A stretch of DNA of 38,779 nt from Candidatus Aenigmatarchaeota archaeon (GCA_018304635.1 JAGVVW010000050.1:1-38779), one strand, 5' to 3'. Numbered from the stretch's first letter, positions 30,881 to 38,183 are shown. Notes: generated by a model from the letters alone, not told the origin. Numbers and translations are program-made.

Positions 30881-30900
30881 GCGTAAAGTATTTTGCTGAG
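30881..30900 (+). repeat. Dispersed repeat, partial copy B (20 bp)
   Basis: gcgtaaagtattttgctgag, identical to 27697..27716. Confidence 0.85.
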
Positions 30901-30911
30901 TTATACATTCT

Positions 30912-31313
30912 TTACTTTCTTTTTTTATGTAAATTTAATGCCTTTCTTAATTTCTTGTGAGTTCTAGAATACGTATTCATTGTTTTTAATAATCCTTTCC
31001 TTATACGATTTCCCATTACTTCTTCTCTTTTTTCAAAATAAATTGTTGAAAAAACCGATAAAGCAAATAAAGACACGCCGACACCAGCAAAAGCAAAGAA
31101 CACAGTAAATATTTTAGACATCGGGCTTGTTGGATAGAGATCGCCATATCCGATCGTGGTCATGGTTATTCCTGTAAAATAAAATGAATCTGTATAACTC
31201 CAGCCTTCTAAATAGTGATACGAAACTGTGCCCACAACCATGACTGTTAAAATCGTAGAAACAACGATTTCAATTTTAGTTAGAGTTTTCATTGATTCTA
31301 TTATTAATCGCAA
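30912..31313 (-). CDS. Two-TM potassium channel
   Basis: Selectivity filter TMTTIGYGDLYP between two TM segments. Confidence 0.88.
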   Translation of the reverse strand: MRLIIESMKTLTKIEIVVSTILTVMVVGTVSYHYLEGWSYTDSFYFTGITMTTIGYGDLYPTSPMSKIFTVFFAFAGVGVSLFALSVFSTIYFEKREEVMGNRIRKGLLKTMNTYSRTHKKLRKALNLHKKRK

Positions 31314-31347
31314 GCAAATAAAAAGAAAAAGTACGCCGGGAGCAGGA

Positions 31348-31398
31348 ATTCCCCCATCTTTTTCTTTTCAAAGCATTAACGAAAAAGAAAAAGATTGT
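31348..31398 (-). other. tRNA-Ser T-loop intron (51 nt)
   Basis: TTCAA^A ... AT^TCCTGC; internal stem ATCTTTTTCTTTT/AAAAGAAAAAGAT; central helix imperfect. Confidence 0.8.
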
Positions 31399-31417
31399 TT
31401 TGAACCTGCGTGTCAAT

Positions 31418-31465
31418 CCAACAGACGCAAAATCACATGATACTTTGTAACATTTTTGCGTCAAT
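31418..31465 (-). other. tRNA-Ser variable-arm intron (48 nt; boundary ambiguous by a few nt)
   Basis: Hairpin GACGCAAAA/TTTTGCGTC; GATTGAC repeated at both junctions; BHB is non-canonical. Confidence 0.7.
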
Positions 31466-31497
31466 CTATGTGACAGTAGTTTTCGAGACTACCGCGT

Positions 31498-31589
31498 TTA
31501 GCTCCTTTATCAATGCTATAAAATTGATAAATCCTTTTTTTCTCTTTTTCCCAAGGATTTTTCTCTTTATTTAAAAAAGAGAAAAAGGC
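31498..31589 (-). other. tRNA-Ser D-loop intron (92 nt)
   Basis: BHB: central GGTT/AGCT (two G-U), bulges AAG and AAA, inner helix CCTTT/AAAGG. Confidence 0.78.
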
Positions 31590-31759
31590 TTAACCTAGCT
31601 CCGCCATCCCGGCACTTATTAATCATAGAAACTCAGAGACTTTAAAATTATACAATGTTGCGCATTCACATAGTACCTGTAGTAGAAAGGCTTAAAAATC
31701 TTTATAAACCATTCGCAACCATACCTATAATAGCAAAGACGCTTGAACTTTAATGTTCA

Positions 31760-31773
31760 TGACGCATGCGTCA
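31760..31773. promoter_or_regulatory. Perfect 14-bp palindrome TGACGCATGCGTCA
   Basis: Between TATA-like tttataaacc (about 31700) and the start codon at 31803. Confidence 0.4.
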
Positions 31774-31802
31774 AAAATTTCAAATAAGGAGGCAAAAAAT
31801 AA

Positions 31803-32435
31803 ATGTCAGACGTTGTAAGCGTCCTCTCCAGCATTGGAGTGCAGTCAGTGGCTTTCCTTCCAAACCTAATAAGCGCTATTATAATCTTAATAATTGGTTT
31901 GGTATTGGGAAAAATACTAGGACGTGTAATCAAGGAAGTTCTCGTGAGAATAAAACTTGATTATTATGTCACTGAAACACACAAGCCAATAATAAGCCTG
32001 AGTAATTTATTTGCACTGGTAGTGAGATGGTGGGTCTATCTTGCATTCATTGGTGCTGCATTATCCAGAGAAATTCTGGGAATACCAGCATTAGCATCAT
32101 GGATCGGCCAAATAACATCATTTATTCCGAATATAATCGGGGCATCTGCCATTGTGGTAGTTGGCTACATATTAGGTGAATATCTAAAAGCTCAGCTTAT
32201 GAAGACAAAGCAGACATATGCTACACTGGTTGGAAAAGTATTATTCTTTTTCATTCTGTATGTAGCAATTGCACTTGCATTACCTATTTTAGGAGTTCCA
32301 TCAGCACTTGTAAGCAATATATTGCTGATAATCATAGGCTCAGTAGGTGTCGGCATTGCAATAGCACTCGGTCTTGGATTAAAGGATGCTGTAGCAGATA
32401 TCTCCAAGAGATATGCCAAGAAGATGAAAGTTTAG
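31803..32435 (+). CDS. Membrane protein with mechanosensitive-channel-type conserved TM helices
   Basis: LPNLISAIIILIIGLVLGKILGRVIKEVLVRIKLD repeated with a second similar TM unit; SD aaggagg. Confidence 0.7.
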   Translation: MSDVVSVLSSIGVQSVAFLPNLISAIIILIIGLVLGKILGRVIKEVLVRIKLDYYVTETHKPIISLSNLFALVVRWWVYLAFIGAALSREILGIPALASWIGQITSFIPNIIGASAIVVVGYILGEYLKAQLMKTKQTYATLVGKVLFFFILYVAIALALPILGVPSALVSNILLIIIGSVGVGIAIALGLGLKDAVADISKRYAKKMKV

Positions 32436-32506
32436 GATTTTTTATTTTTTAATTCTTTTTTTCTTTTAGTATAGTTTTTAATACTTTTAAGTGGTTATAT
32501 ATAAAT

Positions 32507-33199
32507 ATGGTAGCAAAACCACTTCCGTATACTACGGAACAAAAGAGAGAACTCAGAAGAGAACAGTTCAGGCCTTATCTTAGAATTAGTCCTGACAAAC
32601 CAGAATGGTATGCAACTGTAAGTGATATAGCCGTGAGAATAAGCAATGGAACTGCATACAAGAATATATTAAACATAATTGAAGATCTCGATATAGCTGA
32701 AGAATATAGAAACATGTTAACTGCTCAGGCAATTGCACTTTCTGCAAAGCAGAAGGGTAAACGCACTCATATGTATCCTTCAACCGATGCTGTAACAAAA
32801 GCTGCATATAATTATACAAATGATAATACAGTTGCTGATTTATCTGGGCGTGTTTACGAGTTGCCTGATGTTCTAAACTTATCTGATTATAGAAAGAAAA
32901 ATCCAGAACCTGATATGGAACCGACAGAAACAGAATCTCTTGGAATTATTAATGACAGAAAAGTTGGAATTTATAGAAATCAAAAAAATGCTGCTGGAGA
33001 TAGTGGCGTGGAATACTGGAATGAAAATGATCTGAGATACTATAATGAACTTCAAGCAAGACAATATCATTATAATTACAGGGGTCATGTTGAACCGCAA
33101 AACAGGACTTCAGAATACAAAAGAGCTGAAAACAGGCAGCCGTGGTACAAATGGAACAGCATTAAAGCCGGTTTCAGAAAGCTATTTGGAAGGGAATGA
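32507..33199 (+). CDS. Hypothetical Tyr/Asn-rich protein
   Basis: 230-aa ORF. Confidence 0.55.
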   Translation: MVAKPLPYTTEQKRELRREQFRPYLRISPDKPEWYATVSDIAVRISNGTAYKNILNIIEDLDIAEEYRNMLTAQAIALSAKQKGKRTHMYPSTDAVTKAAYNYTNDNTVADLSGRVYELPDVLNLSDYRKKNPEPDMEPTETESLGIINDRKVGIYRNQKNAAGDSGVEYWNENDLRYYNELQARQYHYNYRGHVEPQNRTSEYKRAENRQPWYKWNSIKAGFRKLFGRE

Positions 33200-33209
33200 T
33201 GAATTTCTT

Positions 33210-33323
33210 GTGGAGGCGAAGGATAAAATATATCAAAGAGATTATGATACAGCGAATTGGGCGTATTATTCCGAGCTTCATCAAAAGCATCTTGAATGGG
33301 CACGCCAAAATATTTTAGGATAG
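33210..33323 (+). CDS. Possible 37-aa protein, GTG start
   Basis: MEAKDKIYQRDYDTANWAYYSELHQKHLEWARQNILG; resembles NDLRYYNELQARQYHY of the preceding ORF. Confidence 0.35.
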   Translation: MEAKDKIYQRDYDTANWAYYSELHQKHLEWARQNILG

Positions 33324-33460
33324 GCTTTTTGGGTACAATCATCTGATTCTTTAAAATTTATATTCTTATTCAAGAATAATAGTATATTGCAAATTGTATC
33401 CGTAATAATTATATATAAACTATGCAATTATTCATAAATAAACTTGCGGTGGTAGTCTAG

Positions 33461-33554
33461 ACATCCTTTTTCTTTTTAAAAGAAAAAGCATGTATGGAAA
33501 AAGAAAATTTTGACTGTTTAACTAAATATTAAATATAGAAGAAGGATAAGACAA
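33461..33554 (+). other. tRNA-Gly D-loop intron (94 nt)
   Basis: Central helix GTCT/AGAC, bulges AGA and AAT, inner helix ATCCTTTTTC/GAAGAAGGAT; internal hairpin CTTTTTCTTTT/AAAAGAAAAAG. Confidence 0.88.
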
Positions 33555-33597
33555 TGGTCAGGATACAGCCTTGCCAAGGCTGTGACCCGGGTTCAAA

Positions 33598-33715
33598 AAA
33601 GCCTTTCTTTCGGAAAAACGATGACATGCTTCGCGTGTCTTTTCGTTGATGAAAGAAATCCTTGGGAAAGAAATAAAAACAAGGATTGACATATAATACT
33701 GTCAGGCTATGAAAT
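33598..33715 (+). other. tRNA-Gly T-loop intron (118 nt)
   Basis: Outer helix CCGGG/CCCGG, central TTCA/TGAA, bulges AAA and ATT, inner AGCCT/AGGCT; splicing restores T-loop TTCAAAT. Confidence 0.92.
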
Positions 33716-33894
33716 TCCCGGCCATCGCATTGCTGCCCTTTCTTTTTCGTAAAGCCATGATGCACCTTGAAAAATGTTTCAAGTGCATCTTACGTTTTTG
33801 AAAAGAAAGTGTAAGTTGCTCAAAGAAAAGAAATAATTGGCAATTCCAATGCTATCAGATTGATTTTGCTAAACATAACAGGACGGTATAATCC

Positions 33895-34515
33895 ATGGTA
33901 TTTTCAGAGATAATGACTATTCTTGGCGGATTTGCATTGTTATTGATAACGTCTTTTGGTTATATTGGCATTTTTTTTCTCATGGTACTGGAAAGCATGA
34001 TATTCCCGATGCCGTCTGAACTTGTAATGCCGTTTGCGGGGTTTGCTGCATCACAGGGTAGTCTTGATTTTATGCTTGTCATTATATCCAGTACATTAGG
34101 CAGTATTGTTGGCTCACTTTTGTCATATTATATGGGTATGAAAGGCGGCCACTATTTTATCAAAAAATATGGTAAGTATTTTATGATAGAAGAACATGTG
34201 CTGGATAAAACAGAGAATATATTCAAAAGAAAAGGCGGGCGGGCAGTTCTGATAAGCAGATTTATCCCAGCAGTACGCCATGTAATTTCAATATTTGCCG
34301 GAATCGGAAAAATGGATATCAAGAAATTTATAGTGTATACAATAATCGGTGCAGCAGCATGGAATACCTTTCTTGCATATATCGGATTTGAGCTTGGTCA
34401 GCATTGGAATATTGTAAGACAATATACAGAACCGATATCACTGATAGTAGTGATAATCATTGTATTATTTGTTGTTTATTTTTATTTTAAGCATTTCAGA
34501 AAAAAAGAAAAGTAA
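33895..34515 (+). CDS. DedA-family membrane protein
   Basis: FLMVLESMIFPMPSELVMPFAGF, RFIPAVRHVISIFAGIGKM. Confidence 0.85.
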   Translation: MVFSEIMTILGGFALLLITSFGYIGIFFLMVLESMIFPMPSELVMPFAGFAASQGSLDFMLVIISSTLGSIVGSLLSYYMGMKGGHYFIKKYGKYFMIEEHVLDKTENIFKRKGGRAVLISRFIPAVRHVISIFAGIGKMDIKKFIVYTIIGAAAWNTFLAYIGFELGQHWNIVRQYTEPISLIVVIIIVLFVVYFYFKHFRKKEK

Positions 34516-34574
34516 AATATTATAGTGGGTTCGAATCTGCTTAAAATTATGATAATATCAAAGGGGGTGTAAAA

Positions 34575-35162
34575 ATGAATTCTCTGCCTATGACAAGAGA
34601 AGATGCTGTTAATTTGCTGAAAAGCATGCCGCAGACAGATTCTGACATGAATCACTATTTAGAAACAGAGTCCATTATGAGAATTTTGGCTGAAAAATTC
34701 AATGAAGATGCTGAATACTGGGGCATGGTGGGCTTGCTTCATGATGTTGACTGGTCATCAACAAGAGATAACCCAAAAGAACATTGCATTAAAGCAGCAG
34801 ATATTCTGAAAACCAGAGGATTTGATAATGTCTTTATAGAAAATGTGCAATCCCACGGATATGGCTATGATGGAATTCCGGCATTCAAAAACAGAAAAAG
34901 AAACTCAAAAATACAGTATGCTCTTGTTGCTGCTGAGACCGTAACTGGAGTAATTTATGCATATGCATTAATGCGGGGGAAAAATATTTCTGATATGGAA
35001 GTCAAAGGGCTGAAGAAAAAATTCATTGATAAAAGTTTTGCTGCTAATTGCAGCAGAGAATTAGTCAGAGAAATAGAAACAACTGGCTTGTCTCTGGATG
35101 AATTTTTTGCTTTATCTATAATGGCTGTTAAAAAAATAAAAGACCAGATCGGTCTGAAATAA
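34575..35162 (+). CDS. HD-domain hydrolase
   Basis: H...GLLHDVDW...EHCIKAADIL...VQSHGY. Confidence 0.8.
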   Translation: MNSLPMTREDAVNLLKSMPQTDSDMNHYLETESIMRILAEKFNEDAEYWGMVGLLHDVDWSSTRDNPKEHCIKAADILKTRGFDNVFIENVQSHGYGYDGIPAFKNRKRNSKIQYALVAAETVTGVIYAYALMRGKNISDMEVKGLKKKFIDKSFAANCSRELVREIETTGLSLDEFFALSIMAVKKIKDQIGLK

Positions 35163-35217
35163 AACATTATGCAATTCAGGCAACTTAAACTTTTAAACTT
35201 GCAATACAAATATTAAT

Positions 35218-35649
35218 ATGATATTTTCAGGAAAAAGGGATGATATGCACGAAATAAAGAGAAATATTATGATGGATGATGAGGAAATTGCCCAGTTGCA
35301 GGATGTGCCTGTAAATACAGCTCCTTTATTTGTTAAAATAGAACGGTATCAGGATGTCATAACTCATGTTAATGACATGCGGACATTTATTTCCGGGCTG
35401 AAGCACATTTTCACTTTAATGAGTGAGATTGAAAATATACGAACTGATACGCTGAAAATTATGCGTGCCAGCGTACAGAGGCTTGAACGCAGCGTGTCAG
35501 AATTGGATAGTATGATGCTCAGACCTGGGGGCGTGCCGTTTACAGAACCTGTAAGACAGGGTAAAGAACTTGGAAATGTAGAAGACGCACTACTTGAACT
35601 GCAAAAACAACTTTCTGATTTGAGACGGGAACTGCAGGATGTTAGATAG
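35218..35649 (+). CDS. Coiled-coil hypothetical protein
   Basis: 143-aa ORF; start may be 35245. Confidence 0.6.
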   Translation: MIFSGKRDDMHEIKRNIMMDDEEIAQLQDVPVNTAPLFVKIERYQDVITHVNDMRTFISGLKHIFTLMSEIENIRTDTLKIMRASVQRLERSVSELDSMMLRPGGVPFTEPVRQGKELGNVEDALLELQKQLSDLRRELQDVR

Positions 35650-35848
35650 AGCCTTTTTGGAGAAATAGTGTTGTTGAAATTCATGATTTTTCATCTATCA
35701 AAAACCCTCGGGAAAAATATCAGAATTGCAAAATTTCGGGTGAAAACTTCTGGAAGAGGCTGATTGATTCGATACGTTGCCCATTAAATTCTTTATTAAT
35801 TTAATTCGGGACTGTATTAACTACTATAAAGAGCGAATGCGATATTGA

Positions 35849-36135
35849 TTGCTGCCGAAGGCAGCAATATTTGCAAAGCATGGAATTGAAGGCTTGCAAG
35901 ACCTACCAAGACCCGGAAAGCCTTGTATCTATGGACATGATACACACACAGAATTCTTGTCGTTTGTAAAAGATGTCTACAAAAAATGGGGCAGAAAGAA
36001 AGAACTCCATTTCGTTATCGATAATTTTTCAGCACACAAACACAAGGATGTCATGAAATGGGTATTGAAAATTATAATGAAAAAGCAAAACCTTTTGCTT
36101 GGACATACCAAGGAAAACCGCTAAAAATTAATTAA
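35849..36135 (+). pseudogene. Decayed IS630-family transposase (internal deletion plus frameshift)
   Basis: GIEGLQDLPRPGKP (N-terminal HTH end) runs into HFVIDNFSAHKHKDV (catalytic C-terminal part); C-terminus YNEKAKPFAWTYQGKPLKIN* is in another frame. Confidence 0.75.
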
Positions 36136-36176
36136 GGATTTTAGGGGACTATGTATTAGATATGCGAGGGGCAGGA

Positions 36177-36313
36177 GTTTCACCACCAACCTTTTTTCGA
36201 GATCAAAGGTTGTGCCTACGAAAAAACGTTGACGAAAAATATATTATTATAATAATATTTTTCTAATGTTTTTCTTTCCGAGCACGCTTTCTTTTTACAA
36301 AAAGAAAGGGTGC
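36177..36313 (-). other. tRNA-Leu T-loop intron (137 nt)
   Basis: Outer GCAGG/CCTGC, central TTCA/TGAA, bulges AAG and ACT; splicing gives TTCAAAT. Confidence 0.88.
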
Positions 36314-36345
36314 TTTGAACCTGCGAACTCACTGAGAGACAGGAT

Positions 36346-36418
36346 TTCTTATTTTTAATAGAAAACACAGAATATTGTTTTCTTTCCGTTCACGCTTTCT
36401 TTGATAAAGAAAGGGTGA
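36346..36418 (-). other. tRNA-Leu anticodon-loop intron, canonical 37/38 position (73 nt)
   Basis: Outer CAGGA/TCCTG, central CTCA/TAAG (one C-A mismatch), bulges AGT and AAA. Confidence 0.82.
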
Positions 36419-36435
36419 CTTGAGTCCTGCGCCTT

Positions 36436-36484
36436 TTTCTATAACTCTTTCCGTCAACGCTTTTTGCGAAGCAAAAAGAGTTGG
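36436..36484 (-). other. tRNA-Leu D-loop intron (49 nt)
   Basis: Central TCTG/TAGA, bulges GTC and AAA, inner AACTC/GAGTT, hairpin CTTTTTGC TTC GCAAAAAG. Confidence 0.85.
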
Positions 36485-36642
36485 ACCAGACTTGGCTACC
36501 CTCGCGATATAATTATTTGGGATGATATTTTTTAATGCATTAAAACCAATATAAAACAATGAAATCAGGGCTGAATTTATTTTTGGTAAAGACAATGAAT
36601 CAATTCAAGCCATGAAATTAGAGTGTGTTGATACCTTTTAAA

Positions 36643-37611
36643 CTATCTCTCGTCTTTCCAGTTACAAATATGGTCAAGAACTACGGTTGCATATGCACCC
36701 TTCGGTAGAGTAAATCTTAAGATGATATCATTATCACGAACTTCATAACTTATATCAGGATAAATCATAGGCATTCTCATGCTTCCGCGACACATTATAC
36801 CAAGTTTGTCAATCTTAAAGTTGCGCAAAGAAATTTTTTCTGCTTTCAGGATATCTGTGAGAATTCTGTCAAACTTTTTATTTCCTAATACGGTGTTATA
36901 GCCTGGCACGGACAATTCTTTACTGTTTAATAGCTTTAGCTGTTTTTTCAAATATTTTTTCAAAGCATTGTTGAACAGGAAAGACTGGTAAGCGTGAATA
37001 TAAAACTTTGTCAGATCTTTAGCAAAGACACTTTTTCCTGTTCTGATAATTTTTCTACCTATAATATGGTTTTTTTCGCTGAACCGCTGATTGCCAAAGA
37101 AGTTTGGTATTCCATTTCTGACTGATTTGATAATTTTGGGTAGTTTTTCTATGTCTGAACAATCATGCAGAGTTATTGTAAATTTGTTTCCCCGCAGGTC
37201 CCCGGGAGAGAGCTGGCCATGGACAAATTTGACAAAATTTAGTTTGAACCATGCATCTGAATTTTTGTAATCTGAATACATAGAAATGTTTTCGATGGCA
37301 TGTCTTTCCTTTATCAGACAACTTTCAGCTGCATTATTAATTTTATCTATTTTGATTGTAACATACTGCGATGTTACTGCTTTTTTGTCTTTCAGTCCTG
37401 CAAATCCGATGCTGCGCTGGAATTTCTTCTCAAGCTCTTTTATTACATCCATTGTGTTCATGTTTTGCTTTTTCAGCAGGAAAAGAGCATAATCGCCGCT
37501 GGATTTTTCAATGCCTTTTCCTGTTCGCTTATAGCTGTGAATGAATCGTTCAGAAAGAATTTCTTCAACTATAAAATCTTCGTATATTTTGAGTGTACCT
37601 GAAAACTTCAT
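36643..37611 (-). CDS. truD: tRNA pseudouridine synthase D
   Basis: GFAGLKDKKAVTSQYVTI, NFFGNQRF. Confidence 0.92.
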   Translation of the reverse strand: MKFSGTLKIYEDFIVEEILSERFIHSYKRTGKGIEKSSGDYALFLLKKQNMNTMDVIKELEKKFQRSIGFAGLKDKKAVTSQYVTIKIDKINNAAESCLIKERHAIENISMYSDYKNSDAWFKLNFVKFVHGQLSPGDLRGNKFTITLHDCSDIEKLPKIIKSVRNGIPNFFGNQRFSEKNHIIGRKIIRTGKSVFAKDLTKFYIHAYQSFLFNNALKKYLKKQLKLLNSKELSVPGYNTVLGNKKFDRILTDILKAEKISLRNFKIDKLGIMCRGSMRMPMIYPDISYEVRDNDIILRFTLPKGAYATVVLDHICNWKDER

Positions 37612-37644
37612 AATTAACTCGGTTGATGAAAACTTAAATCATTT
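37598..37644. repeat. 47-bp direct repeat, copy 1
   Basis: cctgaaaacttcataattaactcggttgatgaaaacttaaatcattt; 44/47 identical to copy 2. Confidence 0.95.
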
Positions 37645-37863
37645 TTTCAGCAATTCTGTGAATTCTTCCTTTGTTATTTCAGCAGCCCGTAAAATTTGAA
37701 TCAGTGTTCCTTTTGCAATAGTCGCATGATTTGGTACAGTTAAAGGGGTTTTCGTAGGATGACGAAGATGGATATGACTTCCCCTCTGATTACGTATATA
37801 ATATCCACTCTTTGTCAAAACTTTCAAGACATCTTTAGAAGAAACAACAGGTAATTGTGTCAT
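37639..37863 (-). CDS. hicA: HicA-type toxin
   Basis: KVLTKSGYYIRNQRGSHIHLRHP...VPNHATIAKGTLIQILRAAEIT. Confidence 0.9.
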   Translation of the reverse strand: MTQLPVVSSKDVLKVLTKSGYYIRNQRGSHIHLRHPTKTPLTVPNHATIAKGTLIQILRAAEITKEEFTELLKK

Positions 37864-38090
37864 ATTTTGACACTCACTAATAATTCCTTTGAGTTCTTGT
37901 TTTTTGTTGTAATAGGTACACCATCTTCAGCCAGTGTTTCCAAATGTAACTCTATAGCCTCTTTGATATTCTCCACAGCTTCTTTTACAGTTTTCCCCTG
38001 AGAAATACATCCCGGAAGACTCGGGCACGTAGATGTTAACCATCCATCTTCACCATGCTCTAAAACTATCTTGAAATCCATAATTCTCAC
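37860..38090 (-). CDS. hicB: HicB-type antitoxin
   Basis: EDGWLTSTCPSLPGCISQGKTVKEAVENIKEAIELHLE. Confidence 0.9.
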   Translation of the reverse strand: MRIMDFKIVLEHGEDGWLTSTCPSLPGCISQGKTVKEAVENIKEAIELHLETLAEDGVPITTKNKNSKELLVSVKI

Positions 38091-38183
38091 CAGATGTTAT
38101 TTTGTCATAAATCTTTTTAAAGATAGGTGTTAATCGACAGCTTAATTGATTTCATTTTAAGCATGCAGATTTTGAAATCAATC

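Larger units (their letters stand above)
31334..31613 (-). tRNA. tRNA-Ser(CGA), interrupted by three predicted introns
   Basis: Exons (minus) 31613-31590, 31497-31466, 31417-31399, 31347-31334. Spliced: GCCGGGATGGCGGAGCTAGGTTAA|ACGCGGTAGTCTCGAAAACTACTGTCACATAG|ATTGACACGCAGGTTCAAA|TCCTGCTCCCGGCG; 7-bp acceptor, anticodon CGA, long variable arm, discriminator G, no encoded CCA. Confidence 0.87.
33446..33729 (+). tRNA. tRNA-Gly(GCC), interrupted by two predicted introns
   Basis: Exons 33446-33460, 33555-33597, 33716-33729. Spliced: GCGGTGGTAGTCTAG|TGGTCAGGATACAGCCTTGCCAAGGCTGTGACCCGGGTTCAAA|TCCCGGCCATCGCA (72 nt); all four stems form; no encoded CCA. Confidence 0.92.
36163..36505 (-). tRNA. tRNA-Leu(CAA), interrupted by three predicted introns
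   Basis: Exons (minus) 36505-36485, 36435-36419, 36345-36314, 36176-36163. Spliced: GCGAGGGTAGCCAAGTCTGGT|AAGGCGCAGGACTCAAG|ATCCTGTCTCTCAGTGAGTTCGCAGGTTCAAA|TCCTGCCCCTCGCA (84 nt); perfect acceptor stem, variable arm CTC/GAG. Confidence 0.9.

Noticed and set aside
31228-31464. ORFs 31228..31440 (+) and 31276..31464 (-)
   Set aside because: They overlap tRNA-Ser exons/introns and the K+ channel start; explained by the tRNA
33529-33765. ORF 33529..33765 (-)
   Set aside because: Lies across tRNA-Gly exons and its T-loop intron
34520-34545. GTGGGTTCGAATCTGC resembles a T-arm
   Set aside because: Stem does not pair beyond 2 bp and no other tRNA parts are nearby
35845-35870. ATTGCTGCCGAAGGCAGCAAT hairpin as a Rho-independent-type terminator or riboswitch
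   Set aside because: No T-tract follows and it lies at the start of the IS630 remnant; too little to support a call
31334-36505. Split (trans-spliced) tRNA halves instead of introns
   Set aside because: All exons are in order on one strand within each locus and BHB motifs form in cis
36329-36595. ORF 36329..36595 (-)
   Set aside because: Runs through tRNA-Leu; the tRNA explains the sequence better
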